A stretch of 64,000 nt of DNA, taken from NCBI GenBank assembly GCA_018402545.1, contig JAGYIL010000001.1, positions 1,984,001 to 2,048,000 on the forward strand. Reading direction: 5' to 3'. Below the pieces are notes generated by a model, which was not told where the DNA came from, did not search any database, and saw nothing but the letters and a program-made list of their open reading frames with translations. The translations under genes and the position numbers were made by a program. Of the stretch, positions 8,141-15,756 are shown in pieces; within the stretch, counting starts at the first letter, position 1; every line of letters begins with the position of its first letter. Source of the stretch: Saccharospirillum sp. (GTDB lineage Bacteria; Pseudomonadota; Gammaproteobacteria; Pseudomonadales; Natronospirillaceae).

Positions 8141-8935
8141 ATGCCAGCCGTGATGTCGGTTATTTCACCCGCCAAAAAACTGGATTTCGAAACCGCAGCC
8201 CCCGTCAATACGCTAACCGAAGGGCGGTTTAACCGGGAGGCGGCAGAACTGGTCGATCTGTTGCGGACCTGCACCGTCGCGGACCTGCAGGGCCTGATGT
8301 CACTGAGTGAATCACTGGCCAGTTTGAATGTGGAGCGGTTCAGTCGTTGGCAGTTGCCCATGGATCCTGCCCAGAGCAAACAGGCGCTGTTTGCCTTTAT
8401 CGGGGATGTTTATCAGGGTTTGGAGGCGGCAACGCTAACAGCGCCGCAGATTGACCGGGCGCAAGAGCAAGTGCGCATCCTGTCGGGCTTGTATGGTTTA
8501 TTGCGGCCTCTGGACAGGATTCTGCCCTATCGGCTGGAGATGGGCACTCGCTTGTCCAACCCGCGTGGACGCTCCCTCTACGACTGGTGGGGCGACACCC
8601 TGACCGATGCGCTGGCGGAAGATGTGCGTAAAGCCGGTGCCAAAACACTGGTCAACCTGGCGTCAAACGAATACTTTAAAGCGGTAAGGCCGAAACGGTT
8701 GCCGGTTCCAGTGGTGACACCGGAATTTCGGGATCTGAAGAACGGGCAGTACAAAATCATCTCGTTCTATGCCAAAAAAGCGCGAGGCCTGATGGTCAGG
8801 TACATGCTGGACAATAACATCGACTCGGTTGAAGACCTTAAGGCGTTTGACAGCGCGGGTTACCGCTTTGATGCTGAACGGTCCACGGCCAGTCGCTGGC
8901 AATTCTTGCGCGACGAGGCACCGGGTGTAAGCTGA
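8141..8935 (+). CDS. yaaA: Peroxide stress protein YaaA
   Basis: The 264-residue protein (E. coli YaaA has 258) carries the family landmarks ISPAKKLDF, LSGLYGLLRPLD, PYRLEMGTRL, NLASNEYFKAV and IISFYAKKARGLM. In E. coli, YaaA is induced by OxyR and limits free iron during hydrogen peroxide stress; it binds DNA and has a helix-hairpin-helix-like fold. The start at 8141 is set by AGGAGGA at 8124-8130; a second ATG at 8153 is less well placed. It is divergent from gloB and followed 45 bp later by the YajG-like lipoprotein. Confidence 0.95.
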   Translation: MPAVMSVISPAKKLDFETAAPVNTLTEGRFNREAAELVDLLRTCTVADLQGLMSLSESLASLNVERFSRWQLPMDPAQSKQALFAFIGDVYQGLEAATLTAPQIDRAQEQVRILSGLYGLLRPLDRILPYRLEMGTRLSNPRGRSLYDWWGDTLTDALAEDVRKAGAKTLVNLASNEYFKAVRPKRLPVPVVTPEFRDLKNGQYKIISFYAKKARGLMVRYMLDNNIDSVEDLKAFDSAGYRFDAERSTASRWQFLRDEAPGVS

Positions 8936-8980
8936 CCCGGGCTTAGATACTCAATTCACCACAGGATTCAGGAGTGTGTC

Positions 8981-9565
8981 ATGTTGACGGCTATTCGCGG
9001 TTTATGGGTAGGCAGTGCGGCCTTGTTATTGGCCGGTTGTGCCCAGTTTTCACCCCAGCAAATTCAGTTTCAACCTTCCCTTGAGGCAGACAGTCTGCCA
9101 TCCGGTAACGGAGCGTCAGTCTACGTGTTCGCAGAAGATCGTCGGTCCAGCAGTCAAATCGGGGTGCGTGGTGGTGCTTATTCAGACAGCAGTGTGATTT
9201 CTGCGCGGGGCGATCTGCGAGCAGACCTGCAGCAACTGTCCGAACAGGTCATGGAGCGGGCTGGCTACCAACTCGTTGAAATGAATGCGGACGTGGAGCT
9301 GACCTTTGCCATTGAAGAACTGACCTACCAGGTAACCAGCATCGATGCAGCCCGCAAGGAAGCCACCGGTGCGGCGCGCTTCTCGGTACAGGCGGTGGCT
9401 GACGGGGCTGTCTATTCCAACAGTTTTCGGGCCCAGCGCATGATAGAAACCTTGCGGTACCCTAGCGAAGAAGAGAATGCCGAGTTAATGAACTATGTCT
9501 TCGACGCCGCACTTGAACGGATGTATTCAGACCCGGGTCTTGAGTCTTTCCTTAATCAGCAATAA
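8981..9565 (+). CDS. YajG-like lipoprotein
   Basis: The 194-residue precursor has a type II signal peptide with lipobox LLAGC (lipidated Cys20). The mature part follows the layout of the uncharacterised YajG lipoprotein family: a Q/P-rich linker, then an EDRRS--QIGVR segment, and mixed alpha/beta to the end. Residue +2 is Ala, so outer-membrane sorting is expected. Function is unknown; in enterics yajG neighbours ampG, which is not present here. It lies 45 bp after yaaA, and a hairpin follows its stop. Confidence 0.8.
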   Translation: MLTAIRGLWVGSAALLLAGCAQFSPQQIQFQPSLEADSLPSGNGASVYVFAEDRRSSSQIGVRGGAYSDSSVISARGDLRADLQQLSEQVMERAGYQLVEMNADVELTFAIEELTYQVTSIDAARKEATGAARFSVQAVADGAVYSNSFRAQRMIETLRYPSEEENAELMNYVFDAALERMYSDPGLESFLNQQ

Positions 9566-9582
9566 GTGGGGTTTGACAATTC

Positions 9583-9601
9583 AGGCCGCCTGGCGCGGCC
9601 T
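9583..9601. terminator. Hairpin between convergent lipoprotein and LysR genes
   Basis: AGGCCGC (9583-9589) pairs with GCGGCCT (9595-9601) over a 5-nt loop. There is no T run on the plus strand; it may act weakly in both directions. Confidence 0.45.
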
Positions 9602-9611
9602 AAACTAGAGA

Positions 9612-10520
9612 TCAGCCGGTTTTGTCGAGATCGTGCTCTTCAAAGTAGGCCGCCATGAAATCAACAAAGGCGCGGCTTTTCGCTGAAAGGTAACGGTTCT
9701 CAGGGTACACCACGTGAATGGTGCGGCTGGGGAAGATGATCTCTGGTAGCAGATGCACCATTTTCCCGCTCGCCAGTTCGTCACGCACCATGTAATAGGG
9801 CAGGGCCGTGATGCCCATGTCGTTCATGGTCGCCTCGCACAATGTATCCAGATCGTTCACCGTAAAACGCCGGTCCTTGTTCTGCAGGCCGGCTTCTTTC
9901 AGAAACCGCTTGATCCAGCGAGGTTCAGCGAAGTCGATGCCCGAGACCATCAGAATATGGTGTTCGTAGAGGTCGCCGAGTTTTTTCGGGTGGCCGTGCT
10001 CATCGAGGTATTTGCGCGTACCAGTGAGGATGACTTTCTGCTTGGCCACCGGCCGGGCGACCAGACGGCTGTCTTGCAGTGACCCCAGATGTATGGCTAG
10101 GTCGATCCCTTCGCGCACCAGATCGAGCCCCTTGTCCGCCAGAATCAGATCAAAGTTCACATTGGGGTACTGTTCCAGAAACTTGGAGAAGATCTTCATC
10201 AGCATCGACCGGCCGAAGGTCGGTGTTGCCGTGATCCGCAGAGTGCCGCGGGGGGAGGTCTCCAGGTCTTTGACCATGTGCTCGGCTTCTTCGAGGTCTT
10301 CGAGAATGCGGCTGCAGCGATTGAAGAACAGCTGGCCGGCCTCGGTCGGGCTGACAGACCGGGTGGTCCGGTTCAGTAACCGTACGCCGAGCTTGTCTTC
10401 CAGCAAGCTGATCTGCTTGCTCACCGCCGAGGGTGTCAGGCCCAGTTGATGGGCAGCGTTGGTGAAGTTGTTGGCTTTCACGACGGTGGTAAAAATAATC
10501 AGTGAGTCGAGTCGCGCCAT
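9612..10520 (-). CDS. LysR-family transcriptional regulator
   Basis: The 302-residue protein has the N-terminal winged helix-turn-helix of LysR regulators (residues about 3-62: FTNAAHQLGLTPSAVSKQISLLE, shown here as segments FTNAAHQLG and AVSKQISLLE). A linker helix and a two-lobed effector domain follow (PRGTLRITATPTFGR opening, then LDLVREGIDLAIHLG). This resembles the AaeR/DsdC-like subgroup with the D/E-G-DLAI motif. The effector and targets are unknown. The nearest possible target is the divergent DUF5610-like gene, and the AT-rich inverted repeats in between fit LysR-type sites. Confidence 0.93.
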   Translation of the reverse strand: MARLDSLIIFTTVVKANNFTNAAHQLGLTPSAVSKQISLLEDKLGVRLLNRTTRSVSPTEAGQLFFNRCSRILEDLEEAEHMVKDLETSPRGTLRITATPTFGRSMLMKIFSKFLEQYPNVNFDLILADKGLDLVREGIDLAIHLGSLQDSRLVARPVAKQKVILTGTRKYLDEHGHPKKLGDLYEHHILMVSGIDFAEPRWIKRFLKEAGLQNKDRRFTVNDLDTLCEATMNDMGITALPYYMVRDELASGKMVHLLPEIIFPSRTIHVVYPENRYLSAKSRAFVDFMAAYFEEHDLDKTG

Positions 10521-10536
10521 GGTATTACCCTGCTTG

Positions 10537-10641
10537 GTTTCATGAAACGGTGTCTAAACGCCTTATTAGCGAGCTGAAGCTGATAATAATCGCACTCTAT
10601 CAATAATCCAACTGTATTGATGATTTAATTTTGATAATCAA
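10537..10641. promoter_or_regulatory. AT-rich control region with inverted repeats
   Basis: The gap between the divergent LysR and DUF5610-like genes is unusually AT-rich for this window. It holds GTTTCATGAAAC (10537-10548, a perfect palindrome 17 bp before the LysR start), TCAATA-N9-TATTGA (10600-10620) and TTGATAATCAA (10631-10641). The interrupted palindromes have the T-N11-A style of LysR-type operators. Binding by the adjacent regulator is inference. Confidence 0.5.
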
Positions 10642-10795
10642 TTGGCATTTTCCACGGCGTTTACAGGGCCTTACAAACGATTACCCAGTGATTCAATTAT
10701 CTGGCTCAAGCGGTTAAAGGTCAGCGCATTTTGGCCGTTAACGCTGTTGAGACGCCGTATACATTCACCGCGTTACCGAAATGCAGGGGAACATT

Positions 10796-11884
10796 ATGAA
10801 CAGCGCCATTGGTCAGTGGAGTCCGCTACCGCAATCACTGCCGACTCAGAACCGTCCATCACAGGACGGTAATCCGTCTGCCCGTGCCGACATTGACGGC
10901 CCCGGGCGTGGCGTTGGCCAGGGGCTGGCGACCGCACCGGGCCAGAATCGCGGTGTTGAACGGGCAGACCAGGCAGCCCCGGCCCCTGGCAAGGCGTTTG
11001 ACGTCGATGGTCTGGTTAAAAACCTGTGGAGCTTCATGCAAGGGCGGCTGGCACAGGCTGAAGCCTCGGGTGCCTCCGAGGCTGAAATGGAAAAAATGTG
11101 GCAGGCCGCTGAAAAGGGCCTGAAACAGGGGTTCGGTGAAGCACGTGAAGCGCTCCAGGCCATGAACAAGATGAACGATGGCCTGGAGGCCAAGATCGAC
11201 AGCGCCTATCAGGGGTTGACCGATATACTGGAATCCCGGGATCTGTCGGCGAAGGCTCCGGTGACCGAGACGCCAGACAATGAAACGGTTTCCACGGAAA
11301 ACCGGCGCATCAGCGTATATCAGTATCAGGAACAATCGTTCTCTCTCAACCTGAAAACCCTTGAAGGTGACTCGATTCGTATCCAGGTTCGGAACACCGA
11401 AGAGGCCGGGGCCGACTTTCAGCGCAATCAGAGTGGTGAATCGCTGAGCTGGGGGCGCACCAACAGCAATGATTTTCAGCTGATGATTGAAGGCGACCTG
11501 AATGAAACCGAGCGAGCCGATCTGAACGCCTTGCTGGCCGACGTCAACGAATTGGCTAATGAGTTTTACGACGGTGATATGGAGCTGGCCTGGGAGCAAG
11601 CGCAAGCGCTGAGCATTGACGGAACCAGCCTGGCTTCGATGGACCTGCGCATGCGGGAAGTGGAAGCCAAGGGCGTTGCAGCCTATCAGTCGGCCAGTTC
11701 GGAAGCCCAGTTGCCGCGCGGTCTGGAGTCGTTGCGCGATTACGCCCGAGACATGATGGCGGCTCAGCAAGAGTGGGTAGACCGTTTTAATAGCCGGGAT
11801 GCCCTGCCCGAATCGATGAAAAACCACCCGCTGAACGACGGGCGCCTTGAAGCCTTTACCCGTTCGCTACTTGGCGGTGAGTGA
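10796..11884 (+). CDS. DUF5610-like protein
   Basis: The 362-residue protein has a disordered, G/P/Q-rich N-terminus (to about 65). A helical segment follows (VKNLWSFMQGRLAQAEASG, then GFGEAREAL), which I recognise as the DUF5610 type. After that come a beta-rich middle (ISVYQYQEQSFSLN) and a C-terminal helical region. There is no signal peptide or membrane segment. No function is known; related proteins occur in motile marine gammaproteobacteria. The ATG at 10796 has AGGGGA 6 nt upstream and is preferred over the one at 10781. It is transcribed alone, and a hairpin follows. Confidence 0.7.
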   Translation: MNSAIGQWSPLPQSLPTQNRPSQDGNPSARADIDGPGRGVGQGLATAPGQNRGVERADQAAPAPGKAFDVDGLVKNLWSFMQGRLAQAEASGASEAEMEKMWQAAEKGLKQGFGEAREALQAMNKMNDGLEAKIDSAYQGLTDILESRDLSAKAPVTETPDNETVSTENRRISVYQYQEQSFSLNLKTLEGDSIRIQVRNTEEAGADFQRNQSGESLSWGRTNSNDFQLMIEGDLNETERADLNALLADVNELANEFYDGDMELAWEQAQALSIDGTSLASMDLRMREVEAKGVAAYQSASSEAQLPRGLESLRDYARDMMAAQQEWVDRFNSRDALPESMKNHPLNDGRLEAFTRSLLGGE

Positions 11885-11921
11885 ACTGGCCAGGTTGTGA
11901 TCCCGGGTTTATAGGTCATCA

Positions 11922-11945
11922 CGACCGGTTCACAAAAACCGGTCG
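11922..11945 (+). terminator. Hairpin after the DUF5610-like gene
   Basis: CGACCGGTT (11922-11930) pairs perfectly with AACCGGTCG (11937-11945) over a 6-nt loop. No T run follows, so it may be a weak terminator or an mRNA-stabilising 3' end. Confidence 0.5.
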
Positions 11946-12009
11946 CGCTTGCTGGTATTGACTGTCTGCGGTTCTACAATAGGGGCTCATTCATTAATTG
12001 GAGCCAGGT

Positions 12010-12276
12010 GTGTTGAACCTGACGTTATATACGACCGATGGCTGTCATCTCTGTGATTACGCCGAAACCGTTCTGCAGGAGGTGTTGCAGACGGAGCCGG
12101 AATTGCGTTGGTCTAACGTGGATATTGCCAGTCAGGATGAACTGATTGAGCGGTATGGCATTCGAATACCGGTGATCAGGCTTGAAGGGGCTGACTACGA
12201 CCTTGGCTGGCCATTCTCGGCCGACGATGTCATCCACTATCTGGCCCAATTCAAAGTTCAGGCCAGTCCCCAGTAA
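12010..12276 (+). CDS. Glutaredoxin-like thiol protein (DUF836 type)
   Basis: This 88-residue thioredoxin-fold protein starts with the strand LTLYTT and the redox motif GCHLCD (CxxC). It also has the cis-proline element GIRIPVI and a C-terminal helix. The length and motif fit the glutaredoxin-like DUF836 family, whose physiological partner is unknown. The GTG at 12010 is preferred to the TTG at 11998 because GGAG lies 6 nt before it. It is followed by a lipoprotein gene and a predicted thioredoxin-like anchored protein, both Cys-containing, which suggests an envelope thiol theme (inference). Confidence 0.85.
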   Translation: MLNLTLYTTDGCHLCDYAETVLQEVLQTEPELRWSNVDIASQDELIERYGIRIPVIRLEGADYDLGWPFSADDVIHYLAQFKVQASPQ

Positions 12277-12427
12277 TTATCGGTTAACGGTGGATCAAAA
12301 CCGGCTCATTCCGGCGGAATGATCAGGTGGAAATCCTCTGTAAGCACAGGATGGGCCGAGACGCGGGGGGTGTCGGACGTTATACTGGCCGCTTCAGTGT
12401 TTGTTTTATTTTCCGATGGAGTTGTAG

Positions 12428-13132
12428 ATGGTCGTTAGAACCTGCTCGCTGGTGGCCGTCGCTGCCACTGTACTGGCCGGATGTGCCAGCCTGCCCACCC
12501 CCCGCAGCGAAGCCATTCACTTTGCCCTGACCACGGATGCCAGCCTGCGTGAGTTGACCAGCCAGTGTCAGTCGCTCAGTCCTCAACTCGAATCCCAGGC
12601 AACCCAGACGCAACGCGACTGGTGGCGTCGCAACGGTGCTGCCGTCAGTGCGGCCGATTATGGGTTGTTGCAGTTGAACTGGGATCAGCAGACGGCTCCG
12701 ATTGAAGATCAGCGTGCCTACCTGTCGATGCAAGTTATTGAGATGGTGCAGTCTGACGCCAGCGAGCAGGTGAGCAACTGGCTGGACGACCGGCCCGAAC
12801 GCAACTGCGAACGCGAATTGACGGCCTTTCAGGACGGCGAGCGGGACCTGAGCCGCAATTCCGATCATTTTGAAACGCTGGTGACCTTACAGAACGACGA
12901 AAAACAGCAAATGGCCGATGTTGATCAGGCAAGGGTTATCAATGCCCGCTATCGCCGCTACGGCCGGTCTTTGTTTGTCGTCGAGCAAAAGCTTCAGGCA
13001 CAGGGATGTAACCAACCTCAGGTTTCAATGCTGCGCAACGAGTGGCCGTTGGAAATTTACGATGCCGTGTGCAGCGACAGCAGTTATGTGCTGATGCAAT
13101 GCGAGTGGGGCCGCTGCGATACGCGTCGATAA
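12428..13132 (+). CDS. Cys-rich lipoprotein of unknown function
   Basis: The precursor has 234 residues with a clear lipobox VLAGC (lipidated Cys19). The mature part is mostly helical and contains six further cysteines, including one in SQCQS, one in ERNCERE and four in the last 50 residues (GCNQ, AVCSD, MQCEWGRC). The paired spacing would allow disulfides in the periplasm. I recognise no family. The next gene begins 8 bp after its stop, so the two are probably one operon. Start context: GATGGAG-like site 8 nt before the ATG. Confidence 0.78.
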   Translation: MVVRTCSLVAVAATVLAGCASLPTPRSEAIHFALTTDASLRELTSQCQSLSPQLESQATQTQRDWWRRNGAAVSAADYGLLQLNWDQQTAPIEDQRAYLSMQVIEMVQSDASEQVSNWLDDRPERNCERELTAFQDGERDLSRNSDHFETLVTLQNDEKQQMADVDQARVINARYRRYGRSLFVVEQKLQAQGCNQPQVSMLRNEWPLEIYDAVCSDSSYVLMQCEWGRCDTRR

Positions 13133-13139
13133 ACCACTC

Positions 13140-13715
13140 ATGTCATTTCAAGGTGATCGCTCGCAGCGCTCGATGCCGTGGCGAGCGATGCTCGGGCTGG
13201 CTGTCGGTGCGCTGCTGCTTGCTGCTGTAACGTTTGGGTTTCGGTCGCACTATCTTGGCTGGTTTGGTGAGTCGGTCACCGATGTCGCAGCCTGGGGTGC
13301 CGACTGGCAGGCCTGGATCGATGAGCAGCCACTGGAGCACCCGGCCCTGGTGCATCTGATGCCCGAAGGGTGCCTTTGCCGTTTTTTCACGAGCCAGCAT
13401 GCGGCTGACCTCAGTAACCGCGCCGGCGTGTTGGGCTATCACCGGTATCAGGCAGGGGATGCGTTTCTGGACACCGACCTGGCGGACCCATTGTCTCCCG
13501 TTTATTTCCCCGAGTCCCCTGGTCCAATGCTGGCACTGACCGGTGCTGATGGTCAGATCCGTTACCTCGGCCCTTACAGTGATGGCTTGCGCTGCACTGC
13601 CGCCAACAGCCTGGTGGATGACTGGTTGCCCCTGTCTCGCGCGGGCCGGGTCTTGCAGGTCGATGCCAACAGTTGCCGGTGTGCCGGCTTTGCTCCTGCA
13701 ATGGCCGGTGGTTAA
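13140..13715 (+). CDS. Membrane-anchored thioredoxin-like protein (DUF6436-like)
   Basis: The 191-residue protein has one N-terminal membrane segment (about residues 15-34) and a periplasmic domain. Its strand-Cys motif MPEGCLCRFF is followed by a helix, as at a thioredoxin-fold active site but with CxC spacing. A second CRC lies near the C-terminus (NSCRCAGF). I associate this pattern with DUF6436, though without a search this is tentative. It lies 8 bp after the Cys-rich lipoprotein gene. A redox or metal-handling role in the envelope is inference. Confidence 0.7.
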   Translation: MSFQGDRSQRSMPWRAMLGLAVGALLLAAVTFGFRSHYLGWFGESVTDVAAWGADWQAWIDEQPLEHPALVHLMPEGCLCRFFTSQHAADLSNRAGVLGYHRYQAGDAFLDTDLADPLSPVYFPESPGPMLALTGADGQIRYLGPYSDGLRCTAANSLVDDWLPLSRAGRVLQVDANSCRCAGFAPAMAGG

Positions 13716-13771
13716 TCATCGTGTTTTAGCTCCAGCTCTACTAAACTGAGCCGATACATCAAACAGCTTGT

Positions 13772-13916
13772 TGAAAAAGGCATCCTGCCTTTTTCAGAGC
13801 GCGAGAAGCCAGCATTGCATTTTCTGCTTCTCTACCAAAATCAATGATTTAACAGTCATCGATTTTGCCGGATCATCCTTGTTCCGGTAGTAGGCGGCCG
13901 AAATTCTACGAATTTC
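13772..13916. repeat. Cluster of five hairpins upstream of cheV
   Basis: The 248-bp gap 13716-13963 holds no gene but five consecutive stem-loops. They are 13772-13782/13786-13796 (TGAAAAAGGCA arms), 13803-13809/13826-13832 (GAGAAGC), 13837-13847/13856-13866 (one mismatch), 13868-13872/13883-13887 (CCGGA) and 13900-13906/13910-13916 (GAAATTC). The first, with a T-rich 3' arm, may terminate the upstream operon. The ensemble looks like a composite repeat or a structured leader. Confidence 0.6.
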
Positions 13917-13963
13917 AAGAGCCTGCTAATTATTAATCGTAGTCAATGAGCCGGGAGAGTCAG

Positions 13964-14896
13964 ATGGCGGGTGTACTCAGCAGTGTCGATAGTCGCACCA
14001 ACCTGGTTGGGCAAAACCGTCTTGAGATTCTTATGTTTCGCCTGAACGGGAAGCAGACCTACGCGATCAACGTGTTCAAGGTTCAGGAAGTGATGGCGTT
14101 GCCCAAAGTAACCCGCATGCCACAGCGACACCGGGCCGTCATCGGCGTGGTCTACCTGCGTGGTCGCGCCATTCCGGTCATGGACCTCAGTCTTGCGATT
14201 GGCATGCGCGCCACCCCGGAAACCGAAGACTCGACCATCATTGTCACCGAATACAACAGCACGGTTCAGGCGTTTCTGGTCGGTCAGATTGATCGTATCG
14301 TCAACCTGAACTGGGAAGAAATTCTGCCGCCGCCTTCCGGGGCCGGGCGCCATCACTATTTAACCGCCATTACCCATCATGAAGACCGCATTGTTGAAAT
14401 CATCGATGTGGAAAAGGTGCTGGCTGAAATTGCACCGATGGATACCCGCCTGCCCGATGACATCATGCAGGGCGACTTTGTCGCCAAAGCCCAGGGTCGT
14501 GAAATCGTCATGGTTGATGATTCCCACACGGCGCTGACTCAGGCATCGTCTACCTTTGAATCATTGGGGTTGATCGTGCACCGGGCGATGGATGGTGTGG
14601 AGGGGCTGGCCCTGTTGCGCCGGCTGGCTGATGAATCCGATACGCCTTTGGAAAAGCGGCTGCTGATGTTGGTAACCGATGCCGAAATGCCACGCATGGA
14701 CGGCTATCGGATGACCACGGAAATTCGCAGTGATCCGAAGCTGAAGAATCTCTATATCGCGCTGCACACTTCTCTGAGTGGTCAGTTCAATAAGGCTATG
14801 GTTGAAAAAGTTGGCTGTGACGCCTTTTTGTCGAAGTTTCACCCGGAACAACTGGCCAATCTGGTGAAGGAACGCATCGAAGCACTGGAAGACTGA
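13964..14896 (+). CDS. cheV: Chemotaxis coupling protein CheV
   Basis: The 310-residue protein joins a CheW coupling domain (about 1-160) to a receiver domain (about 180-305). It starts like other CheV proteins (MAGVLSSVDSRT-LVGQNRLE). In the receiver the acidic pair D185-D186, the phosphoacceptor D239 (VTDAEMPRMDG), T269 and K291 are all present, so it should be phosphorylated by CheA. CheV links chemoreceptors to CheA and may buffer phosphoryl flow. GGGAG lies 6 nt before the ATG at 13964, which beats the earlier ATG at 13946. No other che genes are nearby. Confidence 0.95.
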   Translation: MAGVLSSVDSRTNLVGQNRLEILMFRLNGKQTYAINVFKVQEVMALPKVTRMPQRHRAVIGVVYLRGRAIPVMDLSLAIGMRATPETEDSTIIVTEYNSTVQAFLVGQIDRIVNLNWEEILPPPSGAGRHHYLTAITHHEDRIVEIIDVEKVLAEIAPMDTRLPDDIMQGDFVAKAQGREIVMVDDSHTALTQASSTFESLGLIVHRAMDGVEGLALLRRLADESDTPLEKRLLMLVTDAEMPRMDGYRMTTEIRSDPKLKNLYIALHTSLSGQFNKAMVEKVGCDAFLSKFHPEQLANLVKERIEALED

Positions 14897-14943
14897 GGCC
14901 GTCTCTGCTCCAATAGCCGATTCAATGTCGTGGAGCAGGGTGC

Positions 14944-15756
14944 ATGTCTTATCAGGTGTCAGTCAGGGAGCTTTGGGTTTACCCGGTCAAGTCATTGGCC
15001 GGCCTTCAGGTAGATTCCCTCAGTTTTGATAACAATGGCCCGGTGGGGGATCGTCGTTGGATGCTGGTCGATGAGCGCGGGCGTTTTGTTACCCAGCGCA
15101 GTCAGATGTCGATGTCGTTGTTTCGCCTGGCTCTGGTTGACGGCCGCATTCAGATTACCTCACCCAAAGGTCACACCCTCCTGTTGCCTGTCCCTCAATC
15201 GTTGCAGTCTTATCCGAAAATAACGGTCACCGTCTGGAAGGATGAACTGACCGGCTATGAAGTAGACACCACAGCCTCTGAATGGTTCTCTGAACAGCTC
15301 GGTATGCCCGTGCGACTGGTTTGGCTGGGCGATGCCAGTGAGCGGCGGGTTCCCGATGCACAGGCCAGTGATGACGAACGCGTGGGCTTTGCCGATGGGT
15401 ATCCGTTGCTGGTATGCAATCAGGCCAGTCTGGATGAGCTGGTTCACACCACGGGCCTGAGCCTCGAACAGCGCCGTTTCAGACCCAATGTGGTGGTCGA
15501 AGGCCTACCGGCGGGTGAAGAGCTTGCGCTTGGCGAATGGCACCTTGGCGCGGGCACGCTGGCCCTGCTGAAGGTGTGTGAACGCTGCAACATTCCATCG
15601 ATTGATCCGGAGACCGGAGCCTATGAAAAAGCGACAGCGGCGCTGCTGAAATCAGCCTGTCGCTTCGACGGTCGCACCGTCTTTGGCGTCAATGCGGTAG
15701 CCCGGGGTGTGACCAGGCTACGCACGGGGGACAGCGGAGATTGGGTTTCGAACTAG
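14944..15756 (+). CDS. MOSC-domain protein (YcbX-like, no ferredoxin domain)
   Basis: At 270 residues it has an N-terminal MOSC beta-barrel domain (ELWVYPVKSLAG, GDRRWMLVD) and a C-terminal MOSC domain with the conserved cysteine in KVCERCNIPSID. The family binds molybdenum cofactor; E. coli YcbX carries an extra 2Fe-2S domain and detoxifies N-hydroxylated bases, and that domain is missing here. It starts at the ATG 14944. Its end overlaps the convergent slt by 4 bp. The reducing partner, if any, must be encoded elsewhere. Confidence 0.88.
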   Translation: MSYQVSVRELWVYPVKSLAGLQVDSLSFDNNGPVGDRRWMLVDERGRFVTQRSQMSMSLFRLALVDGRIQITSPKGHTLLLPVPQSLQSYPKITVTVWKDELTGYEVDTTASEWFSEQLGMPVRLVWLGDASERRVPDAQASDDERVGFADGYPLLVCNQASLDELVHTTGLSLEQRRFRPNVVVEGLPAGEELALGEWHLGAGTLALLKVCERCNIPSIDPETGAYEKATAALLKSACRFDGRTVFGVNAVARGVTRLRTGDSGDWVSN

